DNA of 9,480 bases. It comes from Planctomycetaceae bacterium. Lineage in GTDB: Bacteria; Planctomycetota; Planctomycetia; Planctomycetales; Planctomycetaceae. Under the pieces are notes generated by a model that had not been told where the DNA came from, ran no database searches, and saw only the letters and a list, made by a program, of their open reading frames with translations. The position numbers were made by a program, and so were the translations under genes. The DNA is taken from assembly GCA_003445035.1 (NCBI GenBank), contig DLVV01000316.1, forward strand, positions 1 through 9,480. Reading direction: 5' to 3'. Position 1 is the first letter of the stretch. Each line of letters starts with the position of its first letter. Of this stretch, positions 1 to 5,898 are shown in pieces.

Positions 1-1952
1 TAAAGTCGGCGGGCTCTTCGTGAGCCGTCGGTGAGCTCGCGGTGGTACTCGGAGAGCTGCTTCAGCTGTCCGGCATTCAGGGCCGGGGCCTGTTTCCGGA
101 CCAGCTCGAGGATGCCAGCAGGGGGCACCGTGGCGGTGTCGAGGCCGGGGTGCTGGGTGTCAGTGGCCGAGATCCGGAACCGGCCCAGCAGGTGCTCCTT
201 GAAACGTGACTGGTGCCTGAGCGTGAAGACCAGGACCGACCCCTCGGCGATCTCCACCGGCTGCTTCAACTGGAAGACCGCCTGGCGATCCTGCGCGGTG
301 TTGTGCACGCCGTCCCAGATACCCCACCCGGTCTTCTCGGATGGATCGATCGCCCCGGCGACTTTCCACGACTCTTCGCTGTGGTCGGCCACCACACCGG
401 CGAATTCCAGTCTCCGAGCCTTGGCCGTGCCGTGCTCGAGTTTCACGGCGAACTCGGTCAGAACGAAGTTCGCCCTTCGGCCCGGCCCCTGGAATCCGAG
501 GCTGGGGTCGGTCAGGGCCTCGAGCCGGAATCCGCTGATCCGCTTCAGCCCCGTCACCGCACGGACCTCGTAGTCGTCCCTGGTCGGCATCTTGCCGCTG
601 ACCAGCAGCGAACGGTCGGGCTGTGTCTTGATCTGTGCACCCTGGCGGGACTTCGCCGACCTGGGAGCCAGCGTGTGCCAGCCGTCGAGCGTCCCGGAAT
701 CCAGTTGCTTGCGGATCCGAGTGATCCAACGGTTTCGTTCGGTTTCCAGGCCGTCGAGCGGTCGCTCGAGAATGTTCTGCTGCTGCCGGATCAGGAAGTC
801 GATCTGGTGCAATTCGGTTTGCTGTGCCCGGGTGGTCACGCGGGCAACCGGGTTGGCGTTGCCACCCTTATCGACCCGTCCCGACTCGGCGATGCTGTTG
901 AAGTACGCCGAGAAGCGGTAGTACTCCTTCTGGGAGAGCGGGTCGAACTTGTGGTCGTGACATTTTGCGCATCCGAGTGTCAGAGCCATCCAGACGGTGG
1001 CGGTGGTGTCGGTACGATCCAGCACGTACTCGACGCGATTTTCCTCGGCGATCCGGCCGCCCTCACCGTTGAGTGGATGGTTGCGGTTGAACCCGGTGGC
1101 GACCAGTTGTCCGGGGGTTGCGGAAGGGAGCAGGTCGCCGGCCAATTGGTCGACGGTGAACCTGTCGAAGGGCAGGTTGTCGTTGAACGACCCGATCACC
1201 CATTCCCGCCACGGCCACATCACCCGTGTGCGGTCGCCCTGGTAGCCGTTGGTGTCGGCGTAACGGGAGGCCACCAGCCAGTTCCAGGCCATGTGCTCGC
1301 CGAAGCGAGGTGAGTTGAGCATGCGGTCGACGGCTCGGTCCCAGGCCCCCGGTCCGGTGTCGGACAGGAACACGGCCAGTTCGTGTTCGCTGGGCGGCAG
1401 CCCCAGCAGGTCGAAGGCCAGTCGCCGCAGCAGTGTGCGGCGGTTGGCCGCCGGTGCCATCGACAATCCGGCCGCATGTAGCCGGTCCAGGATGAACGTG
1501 TCGATGGCGTTGCGGGTGGGTGAGGGCCCTTCGGTCCGGACAATCGGCGGCGGCCGGCGGACCGGAGGCACCAGCGACCAGTGTCGACGGAACTCGCCGC
1601 CCTGGGCGATCCAGCGCCTGATCAAGTCTCGTTGGGCATCGGTCAGATGACGATTGGAGTCCTCCGGCGGCATTCGCACGTCCGGGTCGTTGCTGGAGAT
1701 TTTCTGCCAAAGGAGGCTTTTCCGCGGCTGGCCGGCCACGAGCAGCGGTGGGTCGTGTGCCAGGGCCTCGCCGGCGATATCCAGCCGCAGGTCGGCCTTC
1801 CGCGCCTTCGCGTCGGGTCCGTGGCACTGGAAGCAGTTCTCCGAAAGGATCGGACGGATCTCTCGCTGGAAGTCGACCCGCGACGCGTCGTCGGCTGTCG
1901 CGACAGAAGTCGACAGCAGGCAGATCAGAGCGCAGATCCGATGGCGGTCCAT
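1..1952 (-). CDS. Planctomycete cytochrome-type PSCyt1/PSCyt2 (DUF1549) protein, C-terminus cut by window edge
   Basis: The frame is open from ATG at 1952 to the left edge, giving 650 residues with no stop; the gene continues outside the window. Residues 1-20 form a signal peptide (R3, R5, hydrophobic ICALICLLSTSVA, likely cleavage ATA|DD), so the protein is exported. Residues 29-118 are a PSCyt1 domain with a haem c motif C40-F-Q-C43-H44 and a later MPPE at 94-97. Residues about 145-355 are PSCyt2/DUF1549, with LLGLPP, W-R-E-W and a second CxxCH (C328-A-K-C331-H332) in GCAKCHDHKFDP. After a helical linker (375-420), residues about 424-597 look like a beta-sandwich insert (GWHTL at the start, RFRIS at the end), possibly carbohydrate-binding; that is inference. 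The DUF1553/PSD1 part expected at the C-terminus lies off the window. Family members are known mainly from planctomycetes and their biochemical role is not established. It is divergent from the sulfatase. Confidence 0.9.
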   Translation of the reverse strand, partial: MDRHRICALICLLSTSVATADDASRVDFQREIRPILSENCFQCHGPDAKARKADLRLDIAGEALAHDPPLLVAGQPRKSLLWQKISSNDPDVRMPPEDSNRHLTDAQRDLIRRWIAQGGEFRRHWSLVPPVRRPPPIVRTEGPSPTRNAIDTFILDRLHAAGLSMAPAANRRTLLRRLAFDLLGLPPSEHELAVFLSDTGPGAWDRAVDRMLNSPRFGEHMAWNWLVASRYADTNGYQGDRTRVMWPWREWVIGSFNDNLPFDRFTVDQLAGDLLPSATPGQLVATGFNRNHPLNGEGGRIAEENRVEYVLDRTDTTATVWMALTLGCAKCHDHKFDPLSQKEYYRFSAYFNSIAESGRVDKGGNANPVARVTTRAQQTELHQIDFLIRQQQNILERPLDGLETERNRWITRIRKQLDSGTLDGWHTLAPRSAKSRQGAQIKTQPDRSLLVSGKMPTRDDYEVRAVTGLKRISGFRLEALTDPSLGFQGPGRRANFVLTEFAVKLEHGTAKARRLEFAGVVADHSEESWKVAGAIDPSEKTGWGIWDGVHNTAQDRQAVFQLKQPVEIAEGSVLVFTLRHQSRFKEHLLGRFRISATDTQHPGLDTATVPPAGILELVRKQAPALNAGQLKQLSEYHRELTDGSRRARRL

Positions 1953-1959
1953 GGGGCGG

Positions 1960-1965
1960 ATTGTA
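1960..1965 (-). promoter_or_regulatory. -10-like TACAAT just upstream of the PSCyt gene start
   Basis: On the minus strand TACAAT (5 of 6 matches to TATAAT) ends 7 nt before the ATG at 1952. That spacing would place the transcription start at or next to the start codon, suggesting a leaderless mRNA. No Shine-Dalgarno sequence precedes the ATG (only CCGCCCC). The -35 region is poor (GTCGCA at a 16-nt spacer, 3 of 6 matches), so this is a candidate only. Confidence 0.4.
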
Positions 1966-2012
1966 GCATTCGCCGGGTCGCTGCGACTTGCTGGCGGCAC
2001 GTTCCGCAGCGA

Positions 2013-2041
2013 TTGCAAAACCCCGCCGCGGGGTCTCCAAT
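2013..2041 (+). promoter_or_regulatory. Candidate sigma70-like promoter of the sulfatase
   Basis: TTGCAA (2013-2018) and TCCAAT (2036-2041) are separated by exactly 17 nt, each matching the consensus hexamer at 4 of 6 positions. The predicted start near 2048 gives a leader of about 30 nt before the ATG at 2079. The spacer contains the inverted repeat ACCCCG-CCG-CGGGGT (2020-2034), which could be an operator or an accident of GC-rich sequence. Confidence 0.35.
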
Positions 2042-2078
2042 GGCGTCCGGTCTTTCTCACCCGTTGGGGCTTTTCGTT

Positions 2079-3572
2079 ATGAATCGCTGGCTGAATTTCC
2101 AACCACTGTCGATCGTGCTCGTATTGCTGTCTGGTCTTGGATCTCCGGTCCGCGAGGCCGAAGCGGCCGGGTCGCGCCCGAACATCCTGTTCCTGTTCGC
2201 CGATGACCAGCGACCCGACACGATTGCGGCGTACGGCAACTCTCACATTCGCACCCCCAATATCGACCGGCTGGTCCATTCCGGGTTCAACTTCCGCCGT
2301 GCCTACTGCATGGGGTCGATTCACGGAGCGGTTTGCCAGCCCAGCCGTGCGATGTTGATGAGCGGTCGCACGTTGTGGCGGGTGCCGATGAATCTCAAGG
2401 GCGTGCCGCTGCTCCCCGACGTGCTTGCTCGCAGCGGTTACGTCACCTTCGGCACAGGCAAGTGGCACAACCGGGCCGAGTCGTTCATCCGAGCGTTTCA
2501 ACACGGCAAGTCGGTTTTCATCGGCGGTATGTCCGATCACACGAAGGTGCCAATCCGGGACCTGACCGCTGACGGAAAACTGACTTCTCCAAGGATGGCC
2601 AAGCGGTTTTCAAGCGAGGTCTTTGCCGATGCGGTGATCGATTTTCTCGACAGCCGGAAGGGAAAATCCGACAAGCCGTTTTTCGCGTACGCCGCCTTCA
2701 CCTCGCCGCATGACCCCAGGCAACCACCCAGGAAATTTGCCCAGATGTACGCGTCCGATCGAGTCAAGCTGCCGCTGCCGGCCAACTTCATGCCGCAGCA
2801 TCCTTTCCACAACGGGTGGATGGTGGGTCGGGATGAGTCGTTGGCGGCCTGGCCGCGAACCCCCGATGTGATCCGCAGTCAGCTGGGCGAGTACTACGGG
2901 ATGATCAGCCACCTGGATGAACAGGTTGGACGTGTGCTGGCTGCGTTGAACAAAAGTGGTCACGCCGAGAACACGATTGTCGTTTACACCGCTGATCATG
3001 GCCTGGCCGTCGGCAGCCATGGGCTGCTGGGCAAGCAGAACCTCTACGAGCACAGCATGGGAACTCCGATGGTGATCACCGGCCCGGGAATTCCCCGGGG
3101 AAAATCCAGCGACGCCCTGGTCTACCTGTACGACCTGTTTCCCACCATCTGCAGTTGGGCCGATGTGGAGGTGCCCGGGAAGGTCGAGGGCCGAAGCCTG
3201 GCGGGTGTGATCAACGGGGACAGGCCGCTGGTTCGCAAGACGTTGTTCACGGCGTACGAGGACAAGATGCGGGCGGTGCGGGATGATCGGTACAAGCTGA
3301 TTCGCTATCCGCTGATCAACCACACCCAGCTGTTCGATCTTCGCGGCGATCCCGATGAACTGAAGAACCTTGCCGGCGAACCGGGACAGGCTGGACGTGT
3401 CGAACAAATGATGTCGCTGCTCCAGACCTGGCAGCGGCAGACCGGGGACAAGACGCCACACACCTCAAAGAACCCGAAGTCGATGGTGATCGATCTGACG
3501 GGCCGAAAGCGGAAGCCCGATCGGCACCAGCCCGAGTGGATCATCCGGAAGTACTTCGGCGACGGGAAGTGA
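2079..3572 (+). CDS. Exported formylglycine-dependent sulfatase (S1 family)
   Basis: A 497-residue sulfatase of usual family length that should hydrolyse sulfate esters, probably on a polysaccharide, outside the cytoplasm. Residues 1-30 form a signal peptide ending in AEAA. The metal site starts at D42-D43 (LFADDQRPD). The signature C86-Q-P-S-R90 followed by AMLMSG marks C86 as the residue converted to formylglycine. GKWH (K128, H130), SPHDP (H211), TADHG (D306, H307) and LGKQNLYEH (K319) supply the remaining active-site and metal positions expected for the family. The C-terminal tail is basic (GRKRKPDRHQ). The frame stays open upstream to 1581, but that part is antisense to the PSCyt gene and has no domain. 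ATG 2079 directly precedes the signal peptide, so it is taken as the start. No clear Shine-Dalgarno is present. The substrate cannot be inferred; an anaerobic (SME) or FGE-type maturase must be encoded elsewhere. Confidence 0.95.
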   Translation: MNRWLNFQPLSIVLVLLSGLGSPVREAEAAGSRPNILFLFADDQRPDTIAAYGNSHIRTPNIDRLVHSGFNFRRAYCMGSIHGAVCQPSRAMLMSGRTLWRVPMNLKGVPLLPDVLARSGYVTFGTGKWHNRAESFIRAFQHGKSVFIGGMSDHTKVPIRDLTADGKLTSPRMAKRFSSEVFADAVIDFLDSRKGKSDKPFFAYAAFTSPHDPRQPPRKFAQMYASDRVKLPLPANFMPQHPFHNGWMVGRDESLAAWPRTPDVIRSQLGEYYGMISHLDEQVGRVLAALNKSGHAENTIVVYTADHGLAVGSHGLLGKQNLYEHSMGTPMVITGPGIPRGKSSDALVYLYDLFPTICSWADVEVPGKVEGRSLAGVINGDRPLVRKTLFTAYEDKMRAVRDDRYKLIRYPLINHTQLFDLRGDPDELKNLAGEPGQAGRVEQMMSLLQTWQRQTGDKTPHTSKNPKSMVIDLTGRKRKPDRHQPEWIIRKYFGDGK

Positions 3573-3573
3573 T

Positions 3574-3595
3574 CCCTAGCTGGCCAGGGCTTTTT
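3574..3595 (+). terminator. Weak hairpin plus T-run after the sulfatase
   Basis: CCCT (3574-3577) can pair with AGGG (3586-3589), followed by CTTTTT to 3595. GTGATC (3569-3574) and GATCAC (3597-3602) form an outer inverted repeat that competes for base 3574. The stem is short, so this is only a possible intrinsic terminator for the plus strand. It lies over the last codons of the convergent peroxidase gene. Confidence 0.25.
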
Positions 3596-4178
3596 CGATC
3601 ACCGACTTCATTTCCTTCGAACGGGGTTGCACGTGAGGCCGGAATCGGCCGATCACGTGGCCCTTGCGGTCGAGTACGAACTTCTCGAAGTTCCACTCGA
3701 CTTTGCCCTTACCCGTCGGTGGGGCGTCCTGGCTGGTGAGGTACCCGTAGAAGGGTGCCGCCTGTTCTCCGTTGACCTCGATCTTGGAGAACAGGTCGAA
3801 GGACACCTTGTACTTCGCCTGGCAGAAATCCTTCACCTCCTGGTCGGTTCCCGCGGCAAAGCTGCCGAACTGGTCGGTGGGGAACCCCAGCACCGCAAAG
3901 TTCTCTTCGCCGTACTTGTCCTGCATGTCCTGCAACTGCAGGAACTGGATGGTCAACGATCAGCGACTGGCGATGTTGACGACCACCACGACTTTGCCGA
4001 AGTAGCGAGCGAGGTTTACCGGCTCCCCGTCGATCGACTTCACCTGGAAATTCAGCGATTCAGGGACCGGGCCCACGGGCGATATTTTCTGTGGCCGCTG
4101 GTCCTGGCAGCCGAACGCAACGAGCACCACGGCACCCAGTGTTGCGATCATCGCGGTGTTCATTCGGGTGCGTTGCAT
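3576..4178 (-). CDS. Selenocysteine-containing glutathione peroxidase, exported or lipoprotein (UGA read as Sec)
   Basis: One 200-residue thiol/seleno-peroxidase read through TGA at 3962-3960 as selenocysteine 73. It reduces H2O2 or organic hydroperoxides with thiol or thioredoxin donors. Upstream of the UGA, GKVVVVVNIASR matches the beta-strand before the active site. Downstream, S-L-T-I-Q-F then LGFPTDQFG and VEWNFEKF follow the family pattern. The catalytic tetrad is Sec73, Gln103, Trp162, Asn163. C119 (DFCQAKY) is a candidate resolving cysteine. N-terminal residues 6-24 (hydrophobic, ending VAFGC) form a signal peptide or imperfect lipobox with C24, so the enzyme probably works in the envelope. 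Start 4178 is preferred because GGAAG precedes it; ATG 4163 (MNTAM) is the alternative. It lies 66 nt downstream of the LRR gene. A possible own promoter is TTGCCC-N18-TATCCT (4239-4210). The alternative is a nonsense mutation or sequencing error, but the UGA position and the hairpin after it argue against that. Confidence 0.85.
3928..3943 (-). promoter_or_regulatory. Candidate bacterial SECIS stem-loop downstream of the UGA
   Basis: On the minus strand TCCTGC (3943-3938) and GCAGGA (3933-3928) pair perfectly around the tetraloop AGTT (3937-3934); one more A-T pair could close inside it. The stem begins after 16 nt following the UGA. Bacterial SECIS elements are small hairpins at about this distance with a G in the first two loop positions; here G is second. 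They recruit SelB with Sec-tRNA. The element is inside the coding sequence, as in other bacterial selenoprotein genes. Its function is inferred. Confidence 0.7.
3960..3962 (-). other. In-frame UGA, predicted selenocysteine codon 73
   Basis: TGA lies between CGC (Arg72) and TCG (Ser74). In glutathione peroxidases the motif here is N-[IV]-A-S-x-[CU]-G-x-T. Here it reads N-I-A-S-R-U-S-L-T, so the UGA occupies precisely the peroxidatic Cys/Sec position. A gene caller would stop here and could restart at TTG 3956. Confidence 0.85.
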
Positions 4179-4244
4179 CGGTCGCTTCCGCGTCGTCGGG
4201 AACCCATTCAGGATAAGCGGCGGTCCGAGGGTGGGGCAAGTGGT

Positions 4245-5726
4245 TCATCTGGTCGCCTCGGGTCCGGAAACTGCAGCCGCGGAACCCCGCGACCGCCACT
4301 GGCGTCGCAAAGCTAGTCCACCACACATCAGCAGCAGCAGCCCGATGGGAACACCGACGATTGTCGGTTGGTACCACCAGCCGTTGATGGTCATCCAGGT
4401 GATATTGGTCCCGTGTGAGACTTCACATCCGGGCAGCGACTCCTGCAACGCCAGCACGCCGCCAGCGGTGATCTCCGGGCAGTCATTGAGATTGACCCAT
4501 TCGAGTTCTTCGAGAGTTGCGACCGATGCGAGACCCGCGTCGGAGATCTTCATGCAGCCGTCCAGCCAAAGCAGTTCGAGGTTTTCGAGTTGCTCAAGCT
4601 GCTTCAGCCCCACATCGGTGACCGGCATGTCGGTGAGATGGAGTTCGTGCAGGCGAGTCAGTTCCGAGATATGAACCAGCCCGGCATCGGTGATCTTGGT
4701 GTTGCCGGGATAGACACCGAGGTTGAGCCTGGTGAGCCGTCCGAGGTGGGCGAGCGACGCCAGCCCGGCATCGGTGATCTGTTGGCAGTAAGCGAGCCGG
4801 ACGGATTCGAGCGATCCGAGTTGTTCGAGATGGACCATGTGTTGGTCGACCAGCTTGGTGCCGGCCAGGTCCAGGGATTTCAGGCTGGAGAGCCTCTTCA
4901 GGTGGCGAAGCCCCGATCCATCGATGTTCGTCTCTGCCAGGCTCAGGCTCTGGAGCTTGACCAGGTCACCCAGGTGCACCAGGCCTTCGTCGGAGATCAG
5001 TTCCTCCCGCCGCCATCCTCCGGGCAACACGAGGGATTCGAGCTGTTGCTGATTGGCGAGGTGCACCAGCCCCTCGTTGGTGAGTGTCCATTCCGAAAGA
5101 TCGAGATCGGGCCGTGGCGCGATGGCCTCGAGGTAGGGGGCCAGCCCGTCATCGATGTAAGCACCGGTAGGGAGCTTCAACACCGTGAAGTTGCGACCGG
5201 CCAGTTGCTTCAGGCCCTCGATCGTGACGCCCGTATCCGCGAGATTCAGTTTGACCAGTGACTTCAACCCGGCCAGCCGAGCCAGCCCCCGATTGGTCAC
5301 CTGGCGGCAGCCGTCCAGGCGGAGGTCTTCCAGTGATTTCAACCCGGCCAGCCGTGACAGGCCTTCGTCGGTGATCTTTGTCTGGGTGAGCCCGAGAGAT
5401 TTCAGTTGTCGAAGATCTTCGATGTGGGACAGATGCCGGTCGGTGAACTGGGGAGAACCCAGCCCGAGCCGCTGAAGATGTTCGAGACGACTCAGCGTGG
5501 CGAGAATCTGGTCGGACAGCCTGCTGTGGTGGTGGAACAGCACCTCGACGACGTGGCCCGCGTCATCACGGTTCAGCGTCGCATGGGCCCGCTCCAGCCG
5601 TGTTTCTGGCGAGTCGTCGTCCGCAGCGGCCGTTCCGGACGAGCTGGCCAGGGACAAGACCAGCATGGCCACCGGAAACAGGGTGGCCATTGTGCGTGGT
5701 GCAGCCGACGTTCGAGGCACCGTCAT
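4245..5726 (-). CDS. Secreted leucine-rich-repeat protein with C-terminal membrane anchor
   Basis: A 493-residue protein. Residues 1-35 look like a signal peptide (R5, R11, hydrophobic MATLFPVAMLVLSLA, ending GTAAA). From about 83 to 430 there are some 14 leucine-rich repeats of 23-29 residues, with recurring ITDAGL/ITDEGL turns, closest to the cysteine-containing/RNI-like LRR type common in planctomycete paralogues. The repeat array ends in LPGCEV. Residues about 454-473 (IVGVPIGLLLLMCGGLAL) are a membrane segment followed by RRQWRSR, so the LRR part should lie outside and the short tail inside. The binding partner and function are unknown. ATG 5690 (MATLF) is an alternative start; 5726 is preferred because it supplies the positive n-region. 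AGGA is only 2 nt from ATG 5726, too close for a normal ribosome binding site. It is the upstream gene of a possible operon with the selenoperoxidase. Confidence 0.9.
   Translation of the reverse strand: MTVPRTSAAPRTMATLFPVAMLVLSLASSSGTAAADDDSPETRLERAHATLNRDDAGHVVEVLFHHHSRLSDQILATLSRLEHLQRLGLGSPQFTDRHLSHIEDLRQLKSLGLTQTKITDEGLSRLAGLKSLEDLRLDGCRQVTNRGLARLAGLKSLVKLNLADTGVTIEGLKQLAGRNFTVLKLPTGAYIDDGLAPYLEAIAPRPDLDLSEWTLTNEGLVHLANQQQLESLVLPGGWRREELISDEGLVHLGDLVKLQSLSLAETNIDGSGLRHLKRLSSLKSLDLAGTKLVDQHMVHLEQLGSLESVRLAYCQQITDAGLASLAHLGRLTRLNLGVYPGNTKITDAGLVHISELTRLHELHLTDMPVTDVGLKQLEQLENLELLWLDGCMKISDAGLASVATLEELEWVNLNDCPEITAGGVLALQESLPGCEVSHGTNITWMTINGWWYQPTIVGVPIGLLLLMCGGLALRRQWRSRGSAAAVSGPEATR
5255..5354. 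repeat. Near-identical DNA copies of one LRR unit
   Basis: Positions 5255-5279 and 5330-5354 are the same 25-nt sequence apart from one base (C or T at 5262/5337). The offset is 75 nt, exactly 25 codons or one repeat unit, in the segments encoding R-L-A-G-L-K-S-L. DNA identity this high inside an otherwise diverged array suggests a recent repeat duplication or gene conversion. Confidence 0.6.
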
Positions 5727-5765
5727 CTTCCTGGTGGCCTTTCAGATCAGTTTCGTGGCGACCCC

Positions 5766-5771
5766 AGTATA
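5766..5771 (-). promoter_or_regulatory. Candidate -10 box of the LRR gene
   Basis: On the minus strand TATACT (5 of 6 matches to TATAAT) lies 39 nt before ATG 5726, so the predicted leader is about 33 nt. No good -35 hexamer is found at 16-18 nt upstream, so confidence is limited. Confidence 0.4.
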
Positions 5772-5779
5772 GCGACTGT

Positions 5780-5801
5780 CCCGGGTCAGCCATTGCCCGG
5801 G
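5780..5801. repeat. Pair of CCCGGG palindromes in the divergent promoter region
   Basis: CCCGGG occurs at 5780-5785 and 5796-5801, centres 16 bp apart, between the two divergent promoters. The two copies can pair as a hairpin or could be a paired operator. In GC-rich DNA such palindromes also arise by chance. Confidence 0.25.
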
Positions 5802-5818
5802 TTTCCGCAGTCGTTTCC

Positions 5819-5847
5819 CTGACCGTATCGGGCGGTCGTGCTAGGAT
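5819..5847 (+). promoter_or_regulatory. Extended -10 promoter of the PSCyt-PSD1/DUF1501 unit
   Basis: CTGACC (5819-5824, 4 of 6 matches to TTGACA) is followed after 17 nt by TAGGAT (5842-5847). TG at 5839-5840 provides the extended -10 motif TGnTAGGAT. The start would be near 5854, with a leader of about 45 nt before ATG 5899. No Shine-Dalgarno is seen near that ATG; a short ACTTT-CGA-AAAGT hairpin (5875-5887) lies just before it. Confidence 0.5.
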
Positions 5848-5898
5848 GGACGGGCAATTCTCCAAGACACACCCACTTTCGAAAAGTTCATCCGTATC

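Noticed and set aside
213..1313. Long plus-strand open frame
   Set aside because: It is a shadow of the minus-strand PSCyt gene, whose own frame is open over the whole span and carries the family motifs.
1063..2040. Long minus-strand open frame, Arg/Pro-rich
   Set aside because: It is an out-of-frame shadow of the same PSCyt gene; its composition is typical of frame-shifted GC-rich coding DNA.
1581..2078. N-terminal extension of the sulfatase reading frame
   Set aside because: It is antisense to the PSCyt gene, has no domain, and would place the signal peptide in mid-protein.
2610..3461. Minus-strand open frame opposite the sulfatase
   Set aside because: The opposing sulfatase frame has all active-site motifs; this one has none.
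3576..3956. Separate peroxidase gene starting at TTG 3956
   Set aside because: This start would lack the first third of the GPx fold and the catalytic residue. The frame continues upstream through the UGA into the missing half of the domain.
3960..4178. Separate 72-residue exported ORF, or a pseudogene caused by a nonsense mutation
   Set aside because: The peptide ends exactly one residue before the GPx catalytic position, both halves are intact and a SECIS-like stem follows. A random nonsense mutation at this codon is less likely than Sec, although genome-level evidence is needed.
4590..5261. Plus-strand open frame with periodic composition
   Set aside because: Its periodicity is the mirror of the LRR repeats on the minus strand.
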